Shown here piece by piece: positions 9,224 to 17,659 of a DNA stretch of 64,000 nt. The translations under genes were made by a program, and so were the position numbers. The notes below the pieces were generated by a model that did no database searches, was not told where the DNA came from, and worked only from the letters and a program-made list of their open reading frames with translations. The DNA comes from Ralstonia sp. RRA (GTDB lineage Bacteria; Pseudomonadota; Gammaproteobacteria; Burkholderiales; Burkholderiaceae), in contig NZ_CP146092.1 of assembly GCF_037023145.1 (NCBI RefSeq), forward strand, positions 806,001 through 870,000, in the 5' to 3' direction. Each line of letters begins with the position of its first letter. Within the stretch, counting starts at the first letter, position 1.

Positions 9224-9771
9224 GCATTACGACCCAACCGATCACCTTGCACCTCAATGGCAAGGACCTGGGCCCCGTGCAAGTGCCCGAGGGCCTGATG
9301 ATGATCGACTTCCTGCATGAGTACGCAGGCCTGACGGGCTCGCGCCTGGGCTGTGGGCAGGGCGTGTGCCGCGCGTGCACGGTCATCCTCGACAAGCCAG
9401 ACGGTACCAGCGAAGAAGTCCGCACCTGCATTACGGGCGCGCATTTCTTCCAGGGCAAGAAGGTGCGCACTGTGGAAGGCCATGCCACGCGCAATGAGAA
9501 GGGCGAGGTGGTATCGCTCTCGTTGGTGCAGCAGAAGTTTCTGGAGCATTTCAGTTTCCAATGCGGCTACTGCACGCCGGGCTTCGTCAACGGCGCGACG
9601 GTGCTGGTGGAGCGCCTCAAGCGCCAGCCGGTGGCACGCGAGCAACTGGACGAGACCATCACCGAAGCGCTGAACGACCACATCTGCCGCTGCACCGGCT
9701 ACGTGCGCTACTTCGAGGCCGTCAAGGACGTCGTGCTAAGCACACCCGGACTCGTCAAGGACGGCAAGTGA
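9220..9771 (+). CDS. [2Fe-2S] subunit of the molybdenum hydroxylase
   Basis: A 183-residue protein with the two iron-sulfur domains of the family. Cys45, Cys50, Cys53 and Cys70 form the plant-ferredoxin-type cluster (CGQGVCRAC), and Cys115, Cys118, Cys156 and Cys158 the second (CGYC and CRC). All eight ligands are present. It relays electrons from the Mo centre to the cytochrome c subunit. It lacks its own signal peptide and should be co-exported with the Tat-tagged large subunit (hitchhiker). It overlaps both neighbours (ATGA before, TGATG after), showing tight translational coupling. Confidence 0.92.
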   Translation: MSITTQPITLHLNGKDLGPVQVPEGLMMIDFLHEYAGLTGSRLGCGQGVCRACTVILDKPDGTSEEVRTCITGAHFFQGKKVRTVEGHATRNEKGEVVSLSLVQQKFLEHFSFQCGYCTPGFVNGATVLVERLKRQPVAREQLDETITEALNDHICRCTGYVRYFEAVKDVVLSTPGLVKDGK

Positions 9772-11069
9772 TGACGATGACCATGGCTCAACCTAACCAT
9801 CGCAATCTGCTTCGCCTGGCGCGCCTGGCCGTGTTGCCGCTGCTGGTCGCCGCCACGCTGGCCGCCTGCGGTGACCGCTCCACCGACATCCCGGCCGCTG
9901 CCGATCAACCATCGCCCACCAAGCTGACCGGTGCAGACCTGATCAACCGCGGCCGCTATCTCGTGCGTGCGGCGGACTGCGCGGCCTGCCACACAGCCAA
10001 GGACGGTGCGCCGTTCGCGGGCGGTGTGCCGCTGGCCTCACCGTTCGGCACGTTCTACGGCACCAACATCACGCCTGACAAGGAACACGGCATCGGCAAG
10101 TGGAGCGCCGATGAGTTCTACAAGGCGCTGCACGATGGCGTGACGCCGGACAAGCACCTGTATCCGGCGATGCCGTACACGTCGTACCGCGGCCTGTCGC
10201 GCGGCGATACCGATGCGATGTACGCGTATCTGACGCAGCAGGTGAAGCCGGTGGCAGTCGCCAACCGCGAGCATGAGTTGCGCTTCCCGTACAACATCCG
10301 CCTGGCCATGGCGGGCTGGAACCTGTTCTTCCTGAAGGACACACTGCCCGATGCATCCACCGGCAATTCGACGTCGTGGCAGCGCGGGCGCTATCTGTCC
10401 AACGCGCTCGGCCACTGCGCGGAATGCCATACCTCGCGCGGTTTTGCGGGCCAGCTGAGCGCCAGCAAACCGCTCGGCGGTGCGGATCTCGGCCGCGTGG
10501 TCGCACCGGACATCTCGCCAGCGGGCCTTGCCGCACGCGGGTGGACGCAGGCGGATCTGCAGGCGTTCTTCAGCACCGGCATCGCGCAGCAGGGCTCGGC
10601 CTTTGGTGAGATGTACCCCGTCGTGCACTTGAGCTCCCAGTACCTGAGCCAAGCGGACATTGGTGCGGTGGCAACCTACCTGCTTGGCGACAAGCCGCCT
10701 GCACCGCAACCGCTCAAGCCGGTGGCCGCCACGGCGGACAACGCTGACCAGCTCAAGGCTGGCCGCGCGAGCTACCTGGCCGTTTGCGCCGGCTGTCATG
10801 GCCGCGATGGCGAAGGCAAGCCGCACGTGGCCGTGCCGATGCTGGGCAACTCCAGCGTGCGCAATGCCAATGCGCATAACCTGCTCGTTGCCATGCTCGA
10901 CGGCATTGAAGCGCAGCGCTTCCCGGGCACGGAAGCCATGCAGGAGATGCCGGGCTTTGCACAGATGGACGATGCAGAACTGGCCGCACTTGCGAACTAC
11001 CTGCGCACGAACTTTGGCGGCCAGCCCGCTGATATCACCGCAGACAAGGTGAAGGGTTTGCGGCAGTAA
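9771..11069 (+). CDS. Triheme cytochrome c lipoprotein, electron-transfer subunit
   Basis: A 432-residue cytochrome c with three heme-binding motifs, CAACH (70-74), CAECH (216-220) and CAGCH (339-343), as in the cytochrome subunit of membrane-bound alcohol/aldehyde dehydrogenases. An N-terminal hydrophobic stretch ends in LAAC with Cys33, a lipobox, so the mature protein is probably anchored to the membrane facing the periplasm. It should take electrons from the [2Fe-2S] subunit to the respiratory chain. The ATG at 9771 shares a base with the stop of the preceding gene; ATGs at 9777 and 9783 are possible alternatives. A terminator follows at 11091. Confidence 0.9.
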   Translation: MTMTMAQPNHRNLLRLARLAVLPLLVAATLAACGDRSTDIPAAADQPSPTKLTGADLINRGRYLVRAADCAACHTAKDGAPFAGGVPLASPFGTFYGTNITPDKEHGIGKWSADEFYKALHDGVTPDKHLYPAMPYTSYRGLSRGDTDAMYAYLTQQVKPVAVANREHELRFPYNIRLAMAGWNLFFLKDTLPDASTGNSTSWQRGRYLSNALGHCAECHTSRGFAGQLSASKPLGGADLGRVVAPDISPAGLAARGWTQADLQAFFSTGIAQQGSAFGEMYPVVHLSSQYLSQADIGAVATYLLGDKPPAPQPLKPVAATADNADQLKAGRASYLAVCAGCHGRDGEGKPHVAVPMLGNSSVRNANAHNLLVAMLDGIEAQRFPGTEAMQEMPGFAQMDDAELAALANYLRTNFGGQPADITADKVKGLRQ

Positions 11070-11090
11070 GCAGCCTCTTTGAAGTGACAA

Positions 11091-11130
11091 AAGCCCGCCC
11101 CGGTGTTATGCCTGGGCGGGCCTTTCTTTT
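11091..11130 (+). terminator. Rho-independent terminator of the molybdenum hydroxylase operon
   Basis: Eight-base arms GCCCGCCC (11093-11100) and GGGCGGGC (11114-11121) are followed by CTTTCTTTT. It lies 24 bases after the cytochrome stop. Confidence 0.85.
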
Positions 11131-11355
11131 GGTGCGCGGGCGGTTGTGCCGGGTCGTGACCGCGGACACCTTCTGGCACTGTCTCGAGCGTTGCGGAGAT
11201 GGCGTGCCTGCCTTAACCGCGGGTCAGCGAATAACGAAACCGGCTCAGGCCACACCGGCATTTATCACGAGCAGCGCATCGGCCACGCGAAACGCCCGTC
11301 CGAACCCGTGCGAACGCGCTCCGCCCTGACTGGGTGCGGGGGCTGGCGGCTCCAA

Positions 11356-12072
11356 TCAGCGACCGTAGATTCGCTCGCACAGCGCCGCACTTGCACCGAG
11401 CTTGCGCGACAGGTCGGACGCCGCCTGCAGTTGCATCGCAACGACGTCACCGGAGGTGCGCGCCGCTTCGAGCCGGGAAGCCGCGCCAGACAGCGTCAGT
11501 GCCGCCATGAACTTGTCGCCGGAGCCGAAGACGGGCGTAGCAAACGCCGCCGTGTGCTGATCGCGCGCGCCCGAGGTGAACAGCGGCAGCGCTGGCGCTT
11601 CGTCATAGAGCGATTCGCCCAGGCCCCAGTAGCGGAGCACGTGGCTGATGGCCGTATCGTCCAGCGGCAGCGAGGTACCGGGCAGGCGCGTCTCGCGCAG
11701 ACCCTCCGATGGCTCGGCGCGGAACAGGCACAGCCGCAGGCCGTGGTCGACGACGTAGTACGATGCGCTCTCCCGCGTGGCCGCCGCCAGCGCATGCAGC
11801 ACCGGTTCCACCACGGAAGACAGGTGGAAGGACTGCTCATAGAGCTTGCCCAGATACAGCAGGCGAGGCCCGAGCGAATACGCGCCAGACTCCGAGCGAA
11901 TGACATAGCTCATGCGCTCCAGCGAGTTCATCAGCCGGTACACCGTGGTCTTGTGCATGCCCGAGGCTTGCGCCAGGGCCGCCAGTGTTAGCGCTTCCGC
12001 CCCCGGCTTGAAGCAATCCAGCAAGGCCAACGCCTTTTCTACCGCGGCGACGCCGTCGTTCCCCATTCCCAA
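11356..12072 (-). CDS. IclR family transcriptional regulator
   Basis: A 238-residue IclR-type regulator: N-terminal winged helix-turn-helix (about 8-70; ALAQASGMHKTTVYRLMNSLE) and a C-terminal GAF-like effector domain (YYVVDHGLRLCLFRAE, then AAFATPVFGSGDKFMAALTLSG). It is divergent from the RraA-like gene. A 15-base palindrome TTGTAC-TGT-GTACAA lies with its centre 33 bases from this start codon and its twin lies equally far from the divergent start, so it probably controls both directions. The effector should be a substrate or intermediate of the 12.2-18.6 kb cluster. No such effector can be read from sequence. Confidence 0.9.
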   Translation of the reverse strand: MGMGNDGVAAVEKALALLDCFKPGAEALTLAALAQASGMHKTTVYRLMNSLERMSYVIRSESGAYSLGPRLLYLGKLYEQSFHLSSVVEPVLHALAAATRESASYYVVDHGLRLCLFRAEPSEGLRETRLPGTSLPLDDTAISHVLRYWGLGESLYDEAPALPLFTSGARDQHTAAFATPVFGSGDKFMAALTLSGAASRLEAARTSGDVVAMQLQAASDLSRKLGASAALCERIYGR

Positions 12073-12097
12073 CTCCCTGAACTGATGGACGGCATGA

Positions 12098-12112
12098 TTG
12101 TACTGTGTACAA
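12098..12112. promoter_or_regulatory. Candidate IclR operator 1
   Basis: TTGTAC-TGT-GTACAA, perfect 6-base arms with a 3-base centre. It is 25 bases upstream of the IclR start codon and matches the arms of the second site at 12197-12211 exactly. Confidence 0.7.
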
Positions 12113-12195
12113 CGCGGTTGTATAGAGCGGACGGGTAAACGCTAGTGGATCGTCTCGCTTGCCGTGGCTATAGTGATTTCACTCAGTACACCACT

Positions 12196-12212
12196 GTTGT
12201 ACATTGTACAAC
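12196..12212. promoter_or_regulatory. Candidate IclR operator 2
   Basis: GTTGTACA-T-TGTACAAC, a perfect 17-base palindrome containing the same TTGTAC-N3-GTACAA core as site 1. Its centre (12204) is 33 bases before the RraA-like ATG. A TATAGT at 12169-12174 could be the -10 box, which would place this site just after the transcription start. Confidence 0.7.
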
Positions 12213-12236
12213 GCTAAAGACAGAGGCAGGCTTTTC

Positions 12237-12935
12237 ATGAGTACCCCTTCGCATACCACGTCCACCATCGTTCGCGACATCGAGCGCGTTTCCCCTCACC
12301 TCGTCGAGGCGGCTGCCCGCTTCCAGGCCGCCATCCTGGCCGACGTGGCTGGCCGCCGCGGCACGTTGAATGGCCGAGTCAAACCGCTCGCGCCAACAAT
12401 GAAAGTGGCGGGCCCGGCCGTGACGGTCGAAGTCCGCCCCGGCGACAACCTCGCCATCCACGCCGCCCTGGCCGTCGCCAAGCCCGGCGATGTGATCGTG
12501 GTGGACGGCAAGGGCGACCAGAGCTGCGCGCTCATCGGCGAAATCATGGCCACGCAGGCGCATGCCACGGGCATCGCCGGGTTTGTCATCGATGGCGCGG
12601 TGCGCGATTCGCACGAGTTGGCGCACGGCACGTTCCCGGTCTTTTCTGCCGGCCTGAATCCATGCGGACCCACCAAGAGCGTGGCGGGGCGCGTGAACCT
12701 GCCGGTGTCTGTTGCCGGCGCAACGGTGCACCCGGGTGACCTGGTGGTGGGCGATGCAGATGGCGTGGTCGTCATCCCGCGTGAAGACGTCGAGCGCATC
12801 CTGGTGCTCGCGCAGAAGAAGGTGGATGCGGAAGCCGCCCGCATCGCAGCCATTCGCAAGGGCGACACGCGCGCGAGTTGGCTGGAGAAAGAACTGCGTG
12901 CCGTCGGCATGCTGGCCGAAGGCGAGGCACTCTGA
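12237..12935 (+). CDS. RraA-like protein (4-hydroxy-4-methyl-2-oxoglutarate / 4-carboxy-4-hydroxy-2-oxoadipate aldolase family)
   Basis: A 232-residue protein with the RraA/HMG-CHA aldolase fold: the GD-x-IVVDGKGDQSCALIGEIMA segment (about 86-104) and the GFVIDGAVRDSHEL segment (about 114-127) hold the Gly-Asp-x-Arg-Asp elements that bind pyruvate and the divalent metal in class II pyruvate aldolases. In catabolic clusters this family cleaves hydroxy-oxo-diacids to pyruvate plus a second keto acid. The ATG at 12237 follows AGAGGCAGG; an upstream ATG at 12204 lies inside the operator and is rejected. It leads the cluster and overlaps the next gene (TGATG). A regulator-of-RNase-E role is unlikely given the context. 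Confidence 0.82.
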   Translation: MSTPSHTTSTIVRDIERVSPHLVEAAARFQAAILADVAGRRGTLNGRVKPLAPTMKVAGPAVTVEVRPGDNLAIHAALAVAKPGDVIVVDGKGDQSCALIGEIMATQAHATGIAGFVIDGAVRDSHELAHGTFPVFSAGLNPCGPTKSVAGRVNLPVSVAGATVHPGDLVVGDADGVVVIPREDVERILVLAQKKVDAEAARIAAIRKGDTRASWLEKELRAVGMLAEGEAL

Positions 12936-13882
12936 TGAGCGCGTCTGCACACAAGCCCGTCGTGTTGGTGACGGCGGCTGACTTGGCGCCGCAGGCACTG
13001 GACATGCTGAGCGACTTCGAAGTTGTGTTCGCTGGCAAGCAGCCCACAGAAGACGACATCGTCGCGCTCTGCACGCGCCACAAGCCGGTGGCGATCATCG
13101 TCCGCTATGGCAAGGTCAACGCACGCATCATGGACGCGGCCGGCAACCTGCAGGTGATTTCCAAGCATGGCAGCGGGATCGATGTCATCGATCAGGAGGC
13201 CGCTGCGGCACGCGGCATTGCGGTGCGTGCTGCCGTGGGTGCCAATGCGGCGGCTGTGGCCGAGCATGCGTGGGCGCTGATCCTCGCATGCGCCAAGGCC
13301 GTGCCGCAGCTCGACGCGCGCATGCGTGCCGGCCATTGGGATAAGGCTGTTCACAAGTCCGTCGAGCTGGATGGCCGTACGCTGGGTCTGGTCGGCCTGG
13401 GCGCGATCGGGCGTCGGGCGGCCGCCATCGGGGTGGCGTACGGCATGAACGTCATCGCGTTTGACCCGTATGCCAAAGAGGCACCGGCCGGTGTGAAGCT
13501 GGTCAGCCTGGGTGAGCTGTATGCACAGTCAGACGTGGTCTCGCTGCACTGCCCGCTGACCGCCGAGAACCGCAAGATGCTGAACCGCGATGCGTTCAGT
13601 TGTTTCAAGGAGGGGGCGATCCTCGTCAACACGGCACGCGGTGGGCTCATTGACGAGCCCGCATTGGCCGAAGCACTCGCCAGCGGCCGGTTGCGCGCGG
13701 CCGGGCTCGACAGCTTTGACGTGGAGCCGATGACCACGCCGCATCCGTTCCAGGGCATTGCGAACGTCATCCTGTCGCCGCACATCGGCGGCGTGAGCGA
13801 CGCGGCCTACGTGAACATGGGCAAGGGTGCAGCGGCCAATGTGCTCGCGGTGATCGAGGAGCGCGCCCGCACGGCGGCGTGA
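12935..13882 (+). CDS. D-2-hydroxyacid dehydrogenase (NAD-binding)
   Basis: A 315-residue protein of the D-isomer-specific 2-hydroxyacid dehydrogenase family (hydroxypyruvate reductase / phosphoglycerate dehydrogenase type). The Rossmann glycine motif GLGAIG is at 154-159. NTARGGLIDE supplies the catalytic Arg, and LSPHIGG the catalytic His near residue 290. It interconverts a 2-keto acid and a D-2-hydroxy acid with NAD(P)H. Its start overlaps the stop of the aldolase gene, so it may act on an aldolase substrate or product such as a keto diacid; that is inference. Confidence 0.88.
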   Translation: MSASAHKPVVLVTAADLAPQALDMLSDFEVVFAGKQPTEDDIVALCTRHKPVAIIVRYGKVNARIMDAAGNLQVISKHGSGIDVIDQEAAAARGIAVRAAVGANAAAVAEHAWALILACAKAVPQLDARMRAGHWDKAVHKSVELDGRTLGLVGLGAIGRRAAAIGVAYGMNVIAFDPYAKEAPAGVKLVSLGELYAQSDVVSLHCPLTAENRKMLNRDAFSCFKEGAILVNTARGGLIDEPALAEALASGRLRAAGLDSFDVEPMTTPHPFQGIANVILSPHIGGVSDAAYVNMGKGAAANVLAVIEERARTAA

Positions 13883-13887
13883 TAGCC

Positions 13888-14826
13888 ATGTTCCTGCTCT
13901 CGCCACCTGTTGTGCGTGAAGCTGAAGTCTTCACGCGCATGCCGGCCAAGTTCCGCAAGCCCGACGTCCAGACGGACTGGGCGCGCGCCAATCGTGGCGG
14001 GCAAGCCACCGACTCCTTCCTCGAAGGGCCGGTGTGGAGCCCCGACGGCCATCTGTACGTGACCGACATTCCGCATGGCCGGATCTTTCGCATCTCGGCT
14101 GTGGGCGACTGGGAACTGGTGGCCGAGTACGACGGCGAGCCGAACGGCATGAAGTTGGTCGACGATGCGCATCTGCTCATCACCGACTACCGCAACGGGC
14201 TGATGCTTCTCGACATCCAGCGTGGCGAGGTCAGGCCTTACCTGGAGCGGCGCAACTCCGAGCGCTTCAAGGGCGTGAACGACCTCACGTTCGATTCGCA
14301 AGGCAACCTGTATTTCACCGACCAGGGGCAGACGGGTTTGCACGACCCGACGGGCCGCGTCTATCGCCTGTCGGTGGACGGCAAGCTCGACATGCTGCTC
14401 GGCAACTGCCCCAGCCCGAATGGGCTCGTGTTGTCGCCTGACGAGAAAGTGCTGTACGTCGCCATGACGCGCGGCAACTGTGTGTGGCGCGTGCCGCTGC
14501 AGGCGGATGGCTCCGTCAGCAAGGTCGGCCAGTTCTTTACGTCGTACGGCCCGAGCGGCCCCGATGGTTTGACGATCGATACGGCGGGGCGGCTGTTTGT
14601 GGCCAACCCCGGCCTTGGCCGTGCGTGGGTGCTGAACCACCGCGCGGAGCCCGAGGTGATCGTGATCAGCCCGGAAGGTGCCTCGCTCACGAACCTCTGC
14701 TTCGGCGGCCCTGAGATGAAGACGCTCTTCATGACGGAGTCGGTGTCCGGCACCGTGCTCAAGATCCAGATGGACGTCGCCGGCCCGCTGCCGCATCGAG
14801 CAAAGCAGGCCAGGCCCCAGCACTAG
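13888..14826 (+). CDS. SMP-30/gluconolactonase-type lactonase
   Basis: A 312-residue six-bladed beta-propeller of the SMP-30/gluconolactonase/LRE family. Recurring blade motifs are visible (FLEGPVWSPDGHLYVTD, GVNDLTFDSQGNLYFTDQGQTG, SPNGLVLSPDEKVLYVA, GPDGLTIDTAGRLFVAN), and the metal-binding Glu, Asn and Asp residues of the family fall in these segments. Such enzymes hydrolyse sugar or other lactones with a divalent metal. Start ATG 13888 is used; GTG 13879, overlapping the previous stop, is an alternative. In this cluster it probably opens a lactone upstream of the aldolase or dehydrogenase step. Confidence 0.85.
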   Translation: MFLLSPPVVREAEVFTRMPAKFRKPDVQTDWARANRGGQATDSFLEGPVWSPDGHLYVTDIPHGRIFRISAVGDWELVAEYDGEPNGMKLVDDAHLLITDYRNGLMLLDIQRGEVRPYLERRNSERFKGVNDLTFDSQGNLYFTDQGQTGLHDPTGRVYRLSVDGKLDMLLGNCPSPNGLVLSPDEKVLYVAMTRGNCVWRVPLQADGSVSKVGQFFTSYGPSGPDGLTIDTAGRLFVANPGLGRAWVLNHRAEPEVIVISPEGASLTNLCFGGPEMKTLFMTESVSGTVLKIQMDVAGPLPHRAKQARPQH

Positions 14827-14876
14827 CTCATCGATACGTAACCCCTAGCGCTCACAGAAGCGCGATGGAGGAGACC

Positions 14877-16256
14877 ATGCAAATGTCACACACCCTAGGC
14901 ACGGTGAATGCCACCACGCCACCGCCTGGCGCGGATGTGCGCGCTGCGGCCACGTTGCCCGATGCGGATTACGAGGCGAGCGAACGTACGCTGGCCAAGG
15001 CGTTCCGCCGCATCCTGCCGTTCATCTTCGCCTGCTATGTGATCAGCTATCTCGATCGCACCAACGTGGGTTTTGCGGCGCTCACCATGAACAAGGACCT
15101 TGGCCTGACCGCCGAGCAGTTCGGGTTCGGGGCGGGGCTGTTCTTCATCGGCTACTTCCTGTTCGAGATTCCGAGCAACCTGATCATGCAGAAGGTAGGT
15201 GCGCGCATCTGGATCGCGCGGATCATGATCACGTGGGGCGTGTTTTCAATGGCCACGGCGTTTGTGGTGGGGCCCAAGAGTTTTGCCGCCGCGCGCTTTC
15301 TGCTGGGCGTGGCTGAGGCGGGCTTCACGCCAGGCATCTACCTGTATTTCACGCATTGGTTTCCGGGCAAGTGGCGCGCCAAGGTGACGGCTGCGTTCCT
15401 GGTGGGCATTCCGGTGGCGAACATGATCGGCTCGCCGATTTCCGGTGCGCTGCTTGAACTCGGCGGGCTGTATGGCTTGCTCAGCTGGCAGTGGCTGTTG
15501 CTGATCGAGGGGCTGCCTGCCGTGGTGCTGGGTATCGCGTGCCTGTTTGTGCTGGCGGACCGTCCCGAGAAGGCTAAGTGGCTGACGGACGAAGAAAAAG
15601 CCGTGCTCGCGCGCCGCCTTGCGATGGAGCAGCGCGACATCGCAAGCAAGCACGGCGCGAGCCTGCGTGACGCAATGACCAACTGGCGCGTGTTCGTGCT
15701 GGCGTTCATCAACTTCTGCGGCATCGTTGGCTCCATCGGCGTGGGCCTGTGGATGCCGCAGATCGTCAAGCAGTTTGGTGTCGAGCATGCGGTGGTCGGC
15801 TGGCTCACGGCCATTCCGTACGCGATGGGCGCGGTCGTCATGCTGTGGTGGGCGCGGATGGCGAACCGCGCGCAGAGCTGCATCCCGTATGTGGCGGGCG
15901 CGCTGGTGGTGGCGGCGGTCGCTCTGGCGGCCAGCACGGCGCTGGATGCGCCTGCGCTCAAGCTGGCGGCGCTGTGCCTGACGGTGAGCGGCATCCTCGC
16001 ATTCCAGGCGACGTACTGGGCGATTCCCTCCAACTTCCTGACCGGCCGTGCGGCGGCGGGCGGCCTGGCGCTGATCGTTTCCGTGGGCAACCTGGGCGGC
16101 TTTGTCGGCCCGTCGATGATCGGTGCCATCAAGCAGTTCTCGCATGGCTTTACGGCGCCGCTGCTGGCGGTGTCGGCTGTGCTGCTCATCGGTGCGCTAG
16201 CCATCGCCTGGTTGGGCGACCCAGGCGCCGATGCCGGCGAGGCGGTCGCCCATTGA
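14877..16256 (+). CDS. MFS transporter, anion:cation symporter (ACS) family
   Basis: A 459-residue, 12-helix major facilitator. YLDRTNVGFAALTMNKDLGL in the first loop and IPSNLIMQKVGARIWIARIMITWG in helices 2-4 are hallmarks of the ACS family (tartrate, phthalate, galactonate/glucarate permeases). It should import an organic or sugar acid for the cluster. The ATG at 14865 is part of the ribosome site (ATGGAGGAGACC), and 14877, five bases after GGAGG, is taken as the start. A sister gene of the same family follows immediately. Confidence 0.9.
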   Translation: MQMSHTLGTVNATTPPPGADVRAAATLPDADYEASERTLAKAFRRILPFIFACYVISYLDRTNVGFAALTMNKDLGLTAEQFGFGAGLFFIGYFLFEIPSNLIMQKVGARIWIARIMITWGVFSMATAFVVGPKSFAAARFLLGVAEAGFTPGIYLYFTHWFPGKWRAKVTAAFLVGIPVANMIGSPISGALLELGGLYGLLSWQWLLLIEGLPAVVLGIACLFVLADRPEKAKWLTDEEKAVLARRLAMEQRDIASKHGASLRDAMTNWRVFVLAFINFCGIVGSIGVGLWMPQIVKQFGVEHAVVGWLTAIPYAMGAVVMLWWARMANRAQSCIPYVAGALVVAAVALAASTALDAPALKLAALCLTVSGILAFQATYWAIPSNFLTGRAAAGGLALIVSVGNLGGFVGPSMIGAIKQFSHGFTAPLLAVSAVLLIGALAIAWLGDPGADAGEAVAH

Positions 16257-16331
16257 CGGCCCGATCGCAGTACCTTGATTCCTAGACATCCAATAGCGCC
16301 GCGAAACCCACGACGGCGCCAGGAGACACAC

Positions 16332-17657
16332 ATGCAAGTGACGGGCAGTACCGGTGTGACCGATCTCGAGCAACGGACCCTGCGCAAGGTGGTCTGGCGG
16401 CTCGTGCCATTCCTCATGGTCTGCTACCTGCTGGCTTTCATCGACCGCGGCAACGTGGGCATGGCCTCGTTGCAGATGAACCACGACCTCGGGCTGACAG
16501 CCAGTGTGTTTGGGTTCGGCAGCAGCCTGTTCTTCGTGTCGTACTTCTTCTTCGAGGTGCCGAGCAACCTTGCGCTGCAGCGCTACGGCGCGCGCATCTG
16601 GATCGCGCGGATCATGATCACGTGGGGGTTGGTCTCGGCCGCCACGGCGCTGGTCCGCGGGCCGGCCTCGTTCTACACGTTGCGCTTCCTGCTGGGCGCG
16701 GCGGAGGCGGGGTTCTTTCCGGGCGTGCTGCTGTATCTGTCGTACTGGATTCCGGCAACGCACCGTGCGCGCATCGTGGCGACGTTCATGGTGGCGATTC
16801 CGGCCGCGAGCTTTATCGGCTCGCCTATCTCGGCCGCGCTGCTGCAGATGGATGGCTTTGCTGGGCTGCGCGGGTGGCATTGGTTGTTCCTCCTCGAAGG
16901 CATTCCGACGGTGCTGCTGGGCATCGCCTGCCTGCGCCTGCTGACCAATCGGCCGGAAGAAGCCAAGTGGCTGTCGACCGAAGAGCGCAATTGGCTCACG
17001 AGCACGCTGGCCGGTGAAGCGCGCGGGCCCAAGAAGGTCGCGCAGATGTCGCTGGCCAAACTGTTCTGCAACCGCTACGTGCTGTGCCTGGCGCTGGTGG
17101 ATGTGTGCGCATCGGCAGCCGGCAGCACGCTGTCGGTGTGGCAACCGCAGTTGCTCAAATCGTTCGGGCTGACTGTCATGCAGACGGGGCTGCTCAACTC
17201 GGTGCCGTATGCCGTGGCATCGGTGCTGATGGTGGTCTGGGGCCGCCGCTCGGATCGCCTGAAGGAGCGCCGCTGGCACACCGCCATCCCCATGCTGCTG
17301 ATCGGGCTGGGCCTGTTCGGCACATCGCTCAGTGGGTCGTTGATGCCCACCATGGTGATGCTGTGCGCGGTGCTGGTCGGGGCCTATTCGTTCAAGGGGC
17401 CGTTCTGGGCGCTGGCGTCGGGCATGCTCTCCAACAGCGCGGCGGCGGCGGGGCTGGCGACCATCAACGCGATCGCCAACCTCATCGGCGGCGGCCTGAT
17501 GGTGAACGTGTACGGGTGGGTCAAGCAGGCGACGGGCAGCTATGCGCTCGCATTGATGCCGCTGGCCGTGCTGACGCTGGTAAGCGTGGCGACGCTGCTG
17601 CTGTTGAGCCGGGCGAAGCCCGAAGGGCAGATGCTGACCAAGACGGAGACAGCCTGA
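16332..17657 (+). CDS. MFS transporter, anion:cation symporter (ACS) family
   Basis: A 441-residue, 12-helix protein clearly related to the preceding carrier: FIDRGNVGMASLQMNHDLGL, then VPSNLALQRYGARIWIARIMITWG, a stretch nearly identical to that of its neighbour. The pair may have arisen by duplication and then diverged toward different organic acids. ATG 16332 follows AGGAGA by five bases; the same AGGAGACACACATGCA leader precedes the binding-protein gene at 18996. The amidohydrolase gene starts two bases after its stop. Confidence 0.9.
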   Translation: MQVTGSTGVTDLEQRTLRKVVWRLVPFLMVCYLLAFIDRGNVGMASLQMNHDLGLTASVFGFGSSLFFVSYFFFEVPSNLALQRYGARIWIARIMITWGLVSAATALVRGPASFYTLRFLLGAAEAGFFPGVLLYLSYWIPATHRARIVATFMVAIPAASFIGSPISAALLQMDGFAGLRGWHWLFLLEGIPTVLLGIACLRLLTNRPEEAKWLSTEERNWLTSTLAGEARGPKKVAQMSLAKLFCNRYVLCLALVDVCASAAGSTLSVWQPQLLKSFGLTVMQTGLLNSVPYAVASVLMVVWGRRSDRLKERRWHTAIPMLLIGLGLFGTSLSGSLMPTMVMLCAVLVGAYSFKGPFWALASGMLSNSAAAAGLATINAIANLIGGGLMVNVYGWVKQATGSYALALMPLAVLTLVSVATLLLLSRAKPEGQMLTKTETA

Positions 17658-17659
17658 CC

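Noticed and set aside
14865..14867. ATG upstream of the MFS start, and the similar one at 57995
   Set aside because: In both genes this ATG is part of ATGGAGGAGACC, the ribosome-binding stretch; the next ATG has proper spacing.
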